Positions 10,380 through 25,500 of a stretch of 64,000 bases of DNA are shown here, piece by piece. This DNA is from Isoetes taiwanensis (taxonomy: Eukaryota > Streptophyta > Lycopodiopsida > Isoetales > Isoetaceae). The stretch spans positions 6,081,012-6,145,011 of the forward strand of contig JAJEKV010000046.1 of NCBI GenBank assembly GCA_021234155.1, written 5' to 3'. Numbering within the stretch: position 1 is the stretch's first letter; each line of letters begins with the position of its first letter. Position numbers and translations under genes: made by a program. The notes under the pieces were generated by a model. The model was given only the letters and a program-made list of their open reading frames with translations. It made no database searches and was not told the origin of the DNA.

Positions 10380-12834
10380 AGAGTTCGCTTTTATTTTATA
10401 ATATTCGTAAGTCTTCCAATTCCTGGTGAATTGACTCAATATATTTTGTAGTTCAATGTGCATACTATATATATTAATTGAGTTTTTTATAATTAATTTA
10501 AATTTCTTGTATTTAGTTTCTAATTTTTGGGATTTTTCTAATAACTAATTAAATTTCTTATGATTAATTTATATTTTTTATACTTAATTCTAATTTTCTG
10601 AAATTTTTAACGCAACATCACGTTATCTTGAAGCCTAACCTATCCACGTGTCCCAAAAATTGACGTGGACTTATCCCAACCCCTTAGATCTTGATCTACG
10701 AAATTGTATGGCTGGGAAAATTACCTTGGAACTGTTGCCTGGCCAGTTTGTGCCTGTTGGAAAATGCCCTCGGCAAGCAAAGCAGCATCTTCTATTTTCT
10801 TTGAAAACTAGCTTTGAGGAGTGGAAAGCAAACATGGTTTAAACAAATCTTCTGTGTACATTCTTATGTCTATCCTTGTCACCCTTGTACGCTTTTAAAA
10901 AGTTTGAATAGATTTCAAGCTGTTTACAATCTCATATCTGAAAATGATTTATGTAAGTACTCCATTGTACAGGGAAGAATGAGATGTTTAATGATCAATG
11001 ATGTTGATGTTGGGTGACGATTTGGTATGCTTCCGCTTGGCCCTGTATTTTTTTCTTTTTGGTAATCTTTCCTGCAAATTGAATCAGAATATAGAATATA
11101 TACATCTGAAATTATTTTGCCATGACAACGTGTACCTTCTGAAGCAGTCTTTGAATACACCTTTGCCTATGGCACATTAAACATGGTGGTTTATACAAAG
11201 GTTTTGATTTCAGGAGCATGGAAGTGTAATAATAACGTTGAAATTATCCTTGGTAAGCCGCATTTCTTATATCCTTCAATTGTGGATTACGAAGTGAAAC
11301 ATGCCTGGTTGTTTAAGGCAATAAAATATTCTGATACTTTCAAAGAGCCTTGATATCTAAAGTTCTAGAGCTAAAAGCCTCTAGATGATGATCTAGAGCA
11401 ACCTGCATTCTTCTGGTGTTGTGTTTCTATTGGTCCAAGAAAATGTTTTCCACAACTTCAATTCAAGATATATTAATCTTTGTAGATCACCTCGCAAATT
11501 GATTTGGCACTACTCCTACATGGGAACTATGATAGTAGACTGCAGAGACTGCTGTGACTTGACAAAATTTGGGGCAGAATATAATTGCTATTGTTACATA
11601 AGATTTTTGTCTGTTTCTTGTTTCCATGAATTAATACTATTCTATAATACTATGCTTCTCTTAATAATTTAAAGTCTTTAAGTACACGCATTGCAAAAAA
11701 TCTATATGCAACGTCTTTGCACACATGTCATGTATAACTTTTTTAAGCAATCTACCTATTGCATCTAAGAGATCCCAAATATCGAATGTGCCAACAAAAT
11801 CCATATTAGTGAAATGTTTGCTTGAAGGCTATAAAAGGTATGAGTTCAAATATCATGTTCGTTAGAAGTTATAGTCATTGCAAAGATGGCAAAGATTATC
11901 AGTTCCGCACCATTTCTTTCATCCTATATCTATACCATTTTTAATGTGGTAACTTAATATGTATTTGGGATGTTGTATCATGATGCATGCTTTGAATGCA
12001 TGATGATTGTATGATGGACATGGTTTGAAAAAAGTGAGGTTAACCTTACGTTTTATCCTACAAAATTTGCCGATGTCCAGATGTTGTTGACATGAGTAGG
12101 ACATGCTGTCCTACTATTTTTGTATTGGATTGGACATGTCCTGCTGAAATTTGAGATGTCCTATGTATCTCAAAATAAAAGAATTTTTGTTTACCTCATT
12201 TTTCATAAAATTTCGAACCCTGATGATGGAAAATGAATGTTGAAAACAGATGCTTCATGTTTTTAAGACATAGTGTAGTTTCACATGATTAATAGGAAAA
12301 TCTATAAAAGCAAGTGCAAATATTTATTGTGGTATGGTGCGTAACTGAATGTTGTAAATTTATAGTAGAATTTCTCAAATACCAATAGGACAAGAATTAA
12401 ACCCGCTTTGGGTGCAAATTTAACGATTTATTTATTGTAGTAGCCACTACACTCAAGGACACTTGGAAAATCAAGAATTTGAAGAACAAGTGAATATCAA
12501 ACATTTAGCTATTGTAGTCATTACAAATTTCTATCCACACAAGCACATGTGGGCTATAATTGTAATGGGAGCTAATAATACTGAAACAATATAGATCTTT
12601 GTATATTGATTGTCAGAAAACATTTTCTTCAAGAGTAGCTTAGATTAGCCTAGCCTAGGATGAAGAGTAATGTTATGCTTAAAAAATGTGGAGAATGAGA
12701 TAAGATGTAGTACAATAACAGGAGGTTCCAGGGGGATTTGATATGGATGTAAAAATGATGGTATCTATCCCTAAAACAATTGAATGAATTGTTAGGGAAA
12801 AAAGAAAAACATTAATTTCAGATAAAATGTAATC
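10380..12834. other. Intergenic; one exon-like ORF at 10648-10842
   Basis: Mostly AT-rich and empty. At 10648-10842 (+) a 64-codon frame has better than random character (MAGKITLELLPGQFVPVGK, then FSLKTSFEEWKANMV and a stop). It could be a captured or relic exon. I do not recognise it, and it has no clear splice sites. Confidence 0.3.
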
Positions 12835-12935
12835 ATGTTAGCCTACTGGTTATATTGGTCAAAGTAGTCTTATTAGGACAATGAGTTATTTTGATAGAGG
12901 TTCGAGCCCCCGTATTTCATATTTTAAAACATTAG
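12835..12935 (+). repeat. tRNA-like SINE head remnant
   Basis: A box-A-like string (tagcctactggttat) at about 12840 is followed ~60 bp later by a strong box-B match (ggttcgagccccc) at about 12900. The spacing is longer than in a real tRNA and no acceptor stem is evident, so a tRNA-derived SINE or a decayed tRNA fits better than a functional gene. Confidence 0.4.
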
Positions 12936-13484
12936 GCAAAACCGTATAGAGGCTCGATATTCCATCAAAATCTTAGGCAGACTTGTATTTCATATTTCAA
13001 AATCATATTCGCCCCCAATCATAAATGACCATAAGCGAAATGAGATATGCCCAGAGGCTTTAACATACAGTCTGGGCCATAGGAACGATGGATCCGATGA
13101 CTGTGGTGGTACAGGTGCACCTCGTTAAGAATATATAGCACAATAGCAATAAAAATGCCTCACAAGTGACAAACTCCATTTCAATGAACTGTGACAATTA
13201 AAAAATGGTTCATCTACATATGTCAAAGGCTGCAAGGAGTGCCAAGTGGCATAATCTCAATCATCTAAATAGGAAGGAATCAAAAAACAAAAATGTAGGT
13301 GGCTCTTTGGAAAGGTTTGATGATTGGATGAAGTGGACTTATTCCCGCATGAGAACAACTTTATTAATAGGTCGTGTATGGGCTAGGGCTTTGGCTTTGT
13401 AGGAGTAGCATCAGACTAACAACATTTGAAAATGAAAAAGTATGAAATCCAAATTCCATGTTTTTTTGAATTAGATTCAGCATA
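12936..13484. other. Intergenic, no gene seen
   Basis: No gene or RNA is visible. The stretch ends where LINE homology begins abruptly at about 13485. Confidence 0.35.
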
Positions 13485-15338
<1,854 letters not shown>

Positions 15339-16789
15339 TTGGCAGTCTGAGATGGCAAAAATATATTGTTAATGAGATCAATGATATCTTTCATTTAATA
15401 CTACATTTTTGAAGTCTTTTCAAAGCCTTTTATATTACTCTTAGGACATACGCATTATCTTCGTCCATATTCTCTTACACATTAAAGAGTTATTGCAAGT
15501 GCTTCTCTTGGGGATTATCCACTGGAAGTTTGAATGTACTATATGAATGTTGTTTAAGTTTTATGCACTTGGTGCTTAAAATTGACTAATGGCAGGAATT
15601 TTAATCTTTTGAATATGGATAAGAACCTCTTGAATGTTGCGTCAAGGATGTTTGAAGAGCATATGAGAGCTATAAAGTCTTTGTTCTATTCTAATGTATT
15701 TAATAGTCTTAATTCAAGGCCATATTAACTTATAATAATAACTGTACACTTCCATTTTGTCATATTTATTCTTAGTAGGGTTATAAATAATAATGAAGAA
15801 TCATTTTTAAAAGGTAACTTGAGTTTAATTCTCAAAATGTTGCATAATTTATTGAGCACACAAATATTTGCAGTGTGTGAGAGAATGCTACCAAAATGCT
15901 TTAGATTTGGTTATCTTTTGCATGTTCCAACATAAGCCACTTTTTTAAAATAGAACATGTCATAATAAATGTGACACATCACACATTAATCACACCCTCT
16001 TCATATACAATCACATAGAATGCCCACCAAATGTGGGCAATTTTCTAGTATATGTATAGAATTCAACATCCAAGACACACCTCATTTAGAATACAAAGAA
16101 TATGTAGAATAGAATACAAGACAAGGTATATAATTCTGTAAGGTGAATAAACTGTGGGATAAGTAGAATCACTTTGTACATAAATGGTATATTGTACATA
16201 TATTGTTTATTTTGAATAGAGAACTACATATTTTGTACGACTTATCCTAATATTAATATAGTTACTTCGCATGAGGGGGGTTTGTTATGCCCCCTCATGC
16301 ACAACCCATGTGCATGCATACCCCATCGACTCCCTTGAATCCCCGCCGTCTGGTTAAGAGCCAATGGTCCAGATGATGACAGGTCATGGGGGATTTATGT
16401 ATGCATCATATGTTGCAGGTGTATGGGGGCATAGGCCATAGTTGCGAACCGTTGGATGAAAACATTGAAGTAAATCTTGGCGGTTGGTTCTAAGCAGGGG
16501 ATGTATGGGGTGTTTGAGCAGGGGACCCAAAGAGGGGTTTTGATATTGGCCGTTGAGATTGGATGTCAATTTGGGGCTTCTCATCTCGATCGTTGAAGAT
16601 GAAGTTCGAGGTTAAAGGACAAGGAACGAGGAGTGAAAGTTTCGTGGTATTTGCTGTGCATTGTTCCTCCTCAGTATTCTGAGCACTCTGTGTTCCTAGA
16701 TTGTGATCTCCAAGTTTTAGTTATGGTGGTCGGAGCAGACAGTGTTAAATGTGGCTGTGCATGTGGGTGGAAGGGGAATGAGGTAAGCA
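15339..16789. other. Intergenic, no gene seen
   Basis: AT-rich sequence without coding frames. The G/C-richer part at 16270-16640 shows no recognisable feature. Confidence 0.35.
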
Positions 16790-18064
16790 AGGTTGTGGCT
16801 TCTTAAATGGGTGTGTGTTTTAGTGTTCCAGGGTTTTGTTGGGCTCTTTTGTGATAACTCTGTTGTGGTGATTGAAGGTCTTGGCATTTTGGCGATTGAA
16901 GGTTTGTGACTTGAATTGAAGTTTGTTGGAGTTCAGGATGAATTTAGCAGTAGCATGGCATAGAAATATAGACTAGTGGGGTAGATGACATTGTAGGAAG
17001 CTTGAAAGTTAGTTAAATTTGCGAATGCTAAAGAGAAAGAAAGTTGTTGGTAAGATTGCATTGAAATTGTGGACATGCAGCTGATGATCAACAAAATTCA
17101 ATTAAGGAGTATTGAGATGATCTACTTACTAGATTCGAAGGATTATATGAGAGTTTATGCAGATTACAAAGGAGTAATGATCTTCAAGCACATGCTATCT
17201 TCTAATTGAGTGCATAGTGTTTCACAGGAAGAATTAGTGTGGCGGATGTGTTGGATATATGGGTGGCATATACTATGATGCCAAAAAAATATGTTGGTGC
17301 TTGTTGTATCACATTTTCATAAGAAAGGGGAAAAAAAGAGGGAATTGTGCAAGTGAGTGAATCCGGTGTTTGTAAGTACTTCCCTACGAGTCTGATTGAG
17401 TAATGGTGAAACTTCCCATATTGGTTACGGATTTCTTTCATATGGTTGTCAAGTTGTCCTGTTTAATATTCTCGTATATTTGGAAGTAGTGAAAGTTTGA
17501 AACTTAATTATAGAATTGATCTAGTTACCAGATTCGAAGGATTATATGAGAGTTTATGCAGATTACAAAGGAGTAATGATCTTCAAGTTCTCCTATTTAA
17601 TATCTTTGTATATTTGGAAGTAGTGAAAGTTTGAAACTTAGTTATAAAATTGTGAGGGCTTAAATTTAAGGGGATTATATATATATTGAGCAGTTTGTTT
17701 GATGTTGGTGTTGCTTTGTATGTGCAGGGTACGGATTCGAGAATAAGGTTTCATGAGTGGTATTGGAAGCGTGACGTGCACTGGAAGGTGGCTGTTATTT
17801 ACATTGGTTGGTAAGGTCATGGTATTTTTGGATTGTCATGAGGAAGGTTGTCCTGGTGAGTTTGCTGGTGTGTTAAACATTCTAGGATTTGGGTAGCAGG
17901 TAGTAGGTTGGATATTTGTAGTAGGTAGTAGGTTGTGGCTTCTTAAATGGGTGTGTGTTTTAGTGTTCCGGGGTTTTGTTGGGCTCTTTTGTGATAACTG
18001 GCATAGAAATATAGACTAGTGGGGTAGATGACATTGTAGGAAGCTTGAAAGTTAGTTAAATTTG
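16790..18064 (+). repeat. Repeated Helitron 5' region, copies 1-2
   Basis: This non-coding sequence is duplicated within itself and again at 19665-20165 and 21265-21545. The block 'gtggcttcttaaatgggtgt' recurs at 16794 and 17935. The block 'gattcgaaggattatatgag' recurs at 17131 and 17532, and once more near 19780. The last copy leads straight into the Helitron Rep start codon at 21587, so I read these as duplicated upstream (5' UTR or promoter) sequence of that Helitron. Confidence 0.6.
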
Positions 18065-19664
18065 TGTGACGTCCCCTACTCCTTATACGATGCCCACATC
18101 GTATTCGAAGGAGGAGCATTCCCCCTGGCAGCTATACTGACAGGGGCCATCCACCTGACTCCACTCCCATCGGGATGAGCCAGCAAGGGAAGAATGGATG
18201 TGTCATTCACCCGTCTTCCATCGGGTCGACCTATCTGCGGAAGCGTGAATAAACAAACGTGAGCACAACTAACAGTAAACAAATACAATCACCATAGAGA
18301 TAGCAATATCACAGAGATAACAATACCTTCATAGCAACAATAACAAGGGGAGATCCTACCCAGGGCTCGGACTCAAGGGGGATGACTGACGGCTAGGGTC
18401 TCCAGAGTTCATTGCAGACAGAATTCATGGCAATGGATTTGGCTGGCATAGAACATGGCTTAGGGTAGTCCACTCCATCCGCCCCTCCCATGCACACTTT
18501 GCAGAGTAGGCTGAAAAGTGTTGGGACTTGACCGTAGCCTGCCGGGTGAATAGCCAGAGGGGCTACTACTACTGGGTTGCATCTCCCCAGCCCCGATGAG
18601 GCAGGAAGAGAGTTGCCTCTCCTCCAGAGGCATCCATGCTCATCACAGGCGGCTAGAGGGCCACTGCCCGTATTCGACTTGAACTCACTGGAAGGTCATA
18701 TCCACCACCCCACGAGTGTCGAGCTCATGCCTTGCCCACACGCAGTGACAAGCCATTAAGCCTAGCCTGCAGAGACCCCCGATAGGCCTTACTACCAGAG
18801 GGGTCACCCGTGATGAGACAAGTTCCTCCTTATCAACCCGCCTAGCCCCTTCACCCACGGCCGGGGGGCTCCTGTGCACGGGCTGCATATAACTGGGAAC
18901 TAGTGGTGCTACCTAGGATCATCTGCTACACAGCTTTAGGTCTCTACCCCCCTTCCCAATACATGGAGATCATAGAGTGAAATACATACAACATCACAGA
19001 ACTGAAATAGAGAATATCATCTAATCTATCTACCTAAACAACAGAGTTAGGTTCCTTAGTTAGGGCTTATGATCTCGGGATCTATAAGGCCTCTAGAGTT
19101 GATCTAACATACTAAACCAGCCTATTGCCTTGTCCAAAGACGGCTTTGCACAATAGAACAACTAGATACCTGCTCCTTGACCCGCTCCTGACCCTCGGAA
19201 GGCATCCATGCTCCTGATCTTGCTGAAGATGGCTGCTAATCGATAATCTGTTGTGCAAATCCGGCTTTCCGGAGCTCAGCAATGCGGATTGAAGTCCATA
19301 CTTGGCCGAAATGGCTCAAGAGAACCCTGAACTCGAGAGAGGAAAGGAGCTCTAGGAAAAACCCTAAAATGCAAAGAGAAGAAAGGTTTAGGGTTTAAGG
19401 GGAAAGCCCTTTTATAGAAACCCTTAGGGTTAGGTTAGATATTGGCCAAATGGGATTTAGCCATTTGGCAATGGGGTCCATGGGGTTATTAATTGTGTAT
19501 GTTTATTTAACATGCACAACATTCAATGTTGCCCCCTAGGTGCAACCCTTGCCCCCTAGGTGCAACCCTATACGTCTCGCAAGTACATGTCATCCGTGAC
19601 ATGTACGGGTGACGTGGCAGTATAATATACGTATTCGGGGCGTATATTATGCTGGAACGTCACA
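18065..19664 (-). mobile_element. Solo LTR, minus orientation, 5-bp target duplication
   Basis: The 1600-bp unit starts TGTGACGTCCCC and ends GGAACGTCACA, so TGTGACGT/ACGTCACA termini are perfect inverted repeats with TG...CA ends. It is flanked by ATTTG at 18060-18064 and 19665-19669. Removing it restores the host sequence seen undisturbed at 17010-17040. The same LTR in the other orientation at 30207-31695 is followed by a tRNA-Met primer site, which fixes the orientation here as minus. Unequal recombination between two LTRs explains the loss of the internal part. Confidence 0.9.
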
Positions 19665-20395
19665 ATTTGTGAATGCTAAAGAGAAAGAAAGTTGTTCGTA
19701 AGATTGCATTGAAATTGTGGACATGCAGCTGATAATCAACAAAATTCAATTAAGGAGTATTGAGATGATCTACTTACTAGATTCGAAGGATTACATGAGA
19801 GTTTATGCAGATTACAAAGGAGTAATGATCTTCAAGTTCTCCTGTTTAACATCTTTGTATATTTGGAAGTAGTGAAAGTTTGAAACTTAATTATAAAATT
19901 GTGAGGGCTTAAATTTAAGGGGATTATTTATATATTGAGCAGTTTGTTTGATGTTGATGTTGCTTTGTATGTGCAGGGTACGGATTCGAGAATAAGGTTT
20001 AAGTGAGTGAGTGGTACCGGAAGCGTGTGCTGCAAAGGAAGGTGGCTGTTATTTACATTGGTTGGTAAGGTCATGGTATTTTTGATTGTCATGAGGAAGG
20101 TTGTCCCGTGAGTTTGTCTTTGGTGTGTTAAACATTCTAGGATTTGGGTAGCGTAGTAGGTTGGATATTTGTGTGTGTATCGTGTTTGAAAGGACCGGAG
20201 TGTGAGGTTGTAATGCCAAGGTCTAGAGTACAGATTGATTCAAGTTATATATACTTTGCTGATGATGTTAGAAGATTGAGGCGAAACGAGCATAGGTGGA
20301 GATGGTATGCAAATTTGGCTTACGATACCTTCGGTGTTGACGATGGGCAATGTGTCCATTTGAAAGCTACAAATCCTTGCACTTAGGTATCGAGC
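19665..20395 (+). repeat. Helitron 5' region, further copy, with partial Rep start exon
   Basis: The sequence continues the host repeat cut by the solo LTR. It then carries a diverged copy of the Rep N-terminus from about 20213 (MPRSRVQIDSS, VRRLRRNEHR), which matches the start at 21587. This copy runs on to a stop at about 20384 and joins a GC-rich insert. Confidence 0.6.
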
Positions 20396-20756
20396 CCGAC
20401 CCGAGTCCTGCGGTGTCGGCCACCCCTTTCTTTCGACCGGGCGAAGTCGAGAATGCCTCGGCTTTTAACAATCAAGAAAGTACGTGCCTTCTTCTCGACT
20501 TTTCGACTTCGCAAGGCGCAGAAATCGTGGAGTGTACATTCCGGATTGTTGGTCGGGTTGAGGGATTCTCGACTCACAGTCAAGAATGCACAAAGGTTAC
20601 TGACACAAAGAATGCGAAGGCTTATGCCGGCTCCATCGCATTCTTCAGTGCCTAGCGATAGTCTAAGACACTCTCCTTCGACATATCTTGGTCGAACATT
20701 GTGAAGGAAAGTGGCCCCTCGACCGCCCTCAAGCCTGCGGGTTGGGCTTGCTATCT
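20396..20756. repeat. GC-rich insert between repeated Helitron segments
   Basis: About 360 bp are distinctly GC-richer than the flanks and are open in three frames. The ends are weakly inverted (gagcccgacccg on the left, cgggttgggct on the right), and 'acttag' occurs on both sides. This would fit a small TIR element or captured host exon sequence. No protein family is recognised in any frame. Confidence 0.45.
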
Positions 20757-21586
20757 GCAACTTAGATATACTTTGTTGATGAGCTTAGAAGATTGAGACG
20801 AAATGAGCATAGATGCAGATGGTATGCAAATTTGGCTTACAATACCTTTCAGTCTTCACGATGGGCAATGTGTCCATTTCAAAGCTACAAATCCATCTTG
20901 ACACCGGGTGGTTGAGTTTAAGAGTGGCGGAATAGATATTTTCTCGCTTGATTTTTAAGTTCAAAGATGAAAGCAACTAACTAAGAGGCGGTGTAGTTGA
21001 CTAGTGGATTTATAATTGGGCAAAGATGTGAGATGGGATTAAGATCCGAAAGTGTATGAGTGATGAATATAGACTCCACTTCTGTTTGGAGACCTTGCTT
21101 TGCAAAAACATGGGCTATTTCTATCATTGTAAAGGAGCAAATGTCAATGCCTGGTCATAGTTTTGTAGCTACTTGATGAGATCATATAGATTTTGGTATA
21201 AAAACTAACGGTTCGTATGTGCAATGGTTCTTGAAGTACATAAAATTATGCACTTCTTGAAATTTACTTAAATTTGTGACGCCTTAAATTTACGGGGACT
21301 ATTTATATGTTGAGTAGTTTGTTTGATGTTGATGTTACTTTGTATGTGCAGGGGACGGCTTGGAGGGTTTCGTGAGTGGATTTGGGAGCGGCCGCGGCAT
21401 GGGAGGGTGGTCGGGTGGCTGTCATCACGTTGTCCGGTAAGGTTATGGTATTTTTGGATTGTGATAAGTAAGGTTGTGTTGGTGAGTCTGCTGATGTATT
21501 AAGTATTCTAGGATTTGGGTAGCAGGTAGTAGGTTGAATATTTTTGTGTGTATGCGTGTTCCAAAGGACTGGAGTATGAGGTTGCA
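20757..21586 (+). repeat. Helitron Rep-start fragment and third 5' region copy
   Basis: 20757-20900 repeats the region around the Rep start exon again (LRRLRRNE-like, then gatgggcaatgtgtccattt). 20900-21264 shows nothing identifiable. 21265-21545 is a third copy of the 5' region, contiguous with the coding copy that follows. Confidence 0.55.
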
Positions 21587-22257
21587 ATGCCAAGGCCTAG
21601 AGTAGAGATTGATCCAAGTCAGACATACTCTGCTGATGAGCTTAGAAGATTGAGGCGAAATGAGTCTAGGCGGAGATGGCGCGGCGGAGTTGTCTCGGGG
21701 AGAGGAGAGATGAGTTGAGGCAAATGGAGAAGGGGTTGGTGGTCATCGGGTGGGGGGATTGGGTGGGAGGCATACTAAGGAGGAGGGTGTGAGTGGGCAG
21801 CAGATGCCAAGAGATGTGGAGAGTGTTCCAGAAGTGGTGACTGTGGCGAGCATGGCGGTTATACATTGGCAACGGCGTATACTAAAGATGTAAGCTCGTC
21901 CTATTCCATCTGCTAGTGAATTCATGTGGAACAGATTTTGTGTGCATTGTCGCATTGCGTTATTGCCTGGTGAGAGTGAAACCTTCATTGCAATCGCGAC
22001 GGACGATCTTACCAAAGCTACCTGAATTGCCTAGTTCGTTGACGGATGTTTATGAGGAAGCAGGATTTAGTGCGAAGAGTCGTGCATTAAACCATCTGTT
22101 TGCCTTCATTGGGCTTGGTGTTGCCGGTGGAGAGTTTGTGCAGTTAGGGATGCCATCCTCAGTTGCTTTGATGGGTAGGACATACCATAAAATACATCCT
22201 ACGTCAAAACTTGGCCAGTCATTGCATTGGTATATTCATGACAATAGTGAGAGAGAG

Positions 22258-22385
<128 letters not shown>

Positions 22386-22567
22386 TAGTTTTAACGTCAC
22401 GCCACTAGGCAGCATCCAACTGGACATGTGACCACACACCACACTACATTGCTTGGTTGGGCCCTGCCCCCAACCACCCCCAACAGTACCGAGTGCGATT
22501 CTGGGCGGTCTCGAACTCGAGACCACATTGCTAAGGAACTAGTGTGTTACCACTAGACCAAACGCCC
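22386..22567 (-). mobile_element. tRNA-derived SINE inserted in the Helitron Rep gene
   Basis: Read on the minus strand from 22567, the element begins gggcgtttggtctagtggtaac. This contains a pol III box A (tggtctagtgg, plus-strand 22550-22560), followed by box B (gagttcgagac, plus-strand 22508-22518). A ~120-bp body and then (TATC)n come next. It separates two in-family pieces of the Helitron protein (YIHDNSE and VAERKLLPVAWV), so it arrived after the Helitron. A matching head fragment occurs at 54890-54917. Target duplications could not be fixed because of the repeat tail. Confidence 0.8.
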
Positions 22568-25500
22568 AGACGCGGGTTGCGGAAAGGAAGTTATTGCCCG
22601 TTGCATGGGTGACGCGAATAGCGGCGACTCTAGAGGCGGTTAATCCTTACTGTCATATGATAAGGCGAGTGAAGCAAATGCGGTTGGAGTCCGTGTTCTT
22701 GACATTGAATGGGCCAGTTGCGAGTGATGAAGTTGCTGCCATAGTGCATGCAAATAACTCAGTCACTATTAATCCAAGAATAGCGGTTTTTTGGCTTCAC
22801 CAAGATCAACGACCAGTTTTTATGAATATACTGGATCGGCAGTATGAATCCTTGCAATACCAGTTTCTAGCTGGGACGGCGGGATGGTTCCCTGATAATG
22901 ACCAGCAGATGTCGCAGGTGGATTGGTATAGGTCACGTTTGCTTCATGAGCTGCGTTTTCTTCAGTTAGGGCGTCTGACTTGTGAATACCTTGTGGATAT
23001 GTATTCTAGGGTCGAAGAAGAAAGGCTGAATTTCTTGGCAACTAATGGATATGAGAGGTCGAGGTCTATGGTTGACGATTCAAATGTTGAGGAGGATGAT
23101 GATTTTATTGAGAACCAGGGTGGGCAGTATGTCCCACCTGTCCGCTCCTTCGCCTTTTATTGGTTCTAGGCGGTGGTGCTCGGTCCAGATTATGGATTCG
23201 TTAGCTCTTGCAAGAGTGAAGGGGCCTCCTAGCCTGTTTATTACAATGACTACGAATCCGGATTGGCCAGAGATCAAGGCAGTGTTGCGCGTTGGGCAAA
23301 CTGCTGCAGATGTGCCAATTATTGTTGTCAGGTCATTCCATGCTCGTTTCCAATCTTTGAAGAATTTCTTGCGTTCTTATGTTGGTCCGCTTGCGTATAT
23401 GATCCATGTTATAGAATTCCAGAAACGTGGGCTGCCTCATGGCCATATTGTACTTAAAACAGAACATGAGATTCCATTTGAGGTCATTGACTTGCTAATA
23501 TCCGCTGAGATTCCAGAAAATGATGAGGTGCTTGCTCAAATGGTACAAAAATATATGGTGCACAATCACTCTGAACGATGCTCTAAGGATGGGGCATGTT
23601 GTTGGCATTATCCTCGAGACTTGACTACAAGAACACATTTGGACTCGAAGGGTTATGTGCAGTATCGAAGAAGGAAAGTTGAAGATAGATATGTTGTGTC
23701 ATACTCACCTTTCCTGTTAAAGCAGTTTGATTGTCATATCAATGTTGATGTTGCTTCGACTGTTCATATCTTCATGTATCTATACAGCTATATTTATAAA
23801 GGTTTTGACAAGGTGGAGTATCGAATTGATCGTGAAATCCACAATTTGATGATGAGATACGTGATTACCAAAGTGCAAGGTATCTATCGTCAACCGAGGC
23901 GGGATGGCTTAATACTAAAGTTTCATGTCACGTAAAAGTATCCCGGTGTTAAGTACTTCATCGTCAACAAAGAACGAGTAGATCATATAGGAGGCCCAAC
24001 AGCCGTTGCTTGATCGTTATTTCTTGAGGCCTCCTCGCTATAGAATTCTGAGCTAACCTATCTTCAATTACTATGAACGAAGCATGACTTTTGTATCCCG
24101 TGAGAGATAGAACGTTATAATGATGGTGATCACCTTGAACTAGCTAGGCCAGCAGCCTTCCTAGGAACATAGTTCGGAAGAGAAGTAAGCAAACCCTTAT
24201 TTGTAGAATAAGGTTGGTGATGCCAATGAGGGGAGCTATTCTATTTGGCGACGATTCTTTGCTTTGATACTCCAAATGAGGTGTTGGGAAGACTTAAAGA
24301 AGTATAATGGGACTACCTATGATACCTATCAAGAAGTGGTAATTGTTATGGGTTTATTGCATGATAGATCAGAGCCAGTTGTGACAATCTGCGTTTCCTT
24401 TTTGCATTGCTTATCCTTGATGGCGCTCCGGCAAGTGAGTTGTGGTCGAATTTTCATGATGAGATGATAAAGGGCTTCCATGATATTTCAGAGACAGGCA
24501 CTTTGCTTGCAGAGCAGCAAGCTCTTTTGTGCATTGAAAATGTGCTTGTGCAACATGGCTCTAGTATTGCTGGCTTTGGGCTGCCTGAAATCCACATTCG
24601 GTCACAGCTAGTGTTGCAAGAGTTGTCAAAGTTTCCTCACCATAGATCTTACATAGAAGAGTAAAAAAGATGCGTGATAAGATGAACGAATCAAGGACGA
24701 ATATATGATTATGTTCGAAGATTCGGTGCATGGGCCAGGATAAAAGACCTGTGTTTATTGATGGGAAAAGCCGGTACGGGTAAGACTTTCCTACTCAATG
24801 CTATATGTTTGTTAATCGAGGGGTCCCAATTGATTGTTTTGCCCCGCGGCAACAATCGCATTGGCTGGCCTCGTTATACCCGTGAGGGAAAATCACACTC
24901 ATTGTTTCAAATTCACAATCGAGAATAGTGTTGCTGTGCACTCGACTATTGAGGCCACGCGTCGAGAAAGCGAGCTTGGCGGATTGAATGCCATTTAATC
25001 ATTTGGGATGAATTTGCGATGGCAAATAGAGTCACGATTGAATCGCCAAGTGTGATTCTCACAGAATTGTGTAGAAATGATGTTCCATTTGGAGGAAAAT
25101 GTTTTGTGGTCAGCAGCTTAATTTTTAGGCGATAGCGCCCATAGTACCAGGTGCAGGGAGAAGTGCAACAGTAGCTGCTTCTATTAAATCATCTGAGATT
25201 TGGAGAGTATTTATTATTCACAAGTTAGATGTATCGGTTAGAAATGCTGCGGACCCAGAGTTAATAACATTAGTGTCGTCCATAGGTGAGAATTGGAAAT
25301 CAGATGTTGTGACATTTGATTTATTTTCCACAACAACATCTATGGAAGAGGCACGGGAATTCTTATACCTGGCAGATATTGTTTGTAGACCAACTATGTG
25401 TGAAAGAAGAGCATTTTTATCTCCATTAAATGTGCATGTGGATGAGTTTAACAGGTCTATTCTTGATCGTATGCCAGGTTTGGAAAAGAGATATTATTCT

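Noticed and set aside
18076-18888. Short ORFs on both strands within the solo LTR
   Set aside because: They lie in non-coding LTR sequence and are not kept in the 30.2 kb copy.
20383-20760. 125-codon minus-strand ORF in the GC-rich island
   Set aside because: All frames are open there because of GC content, and no motif supports this one over the others.
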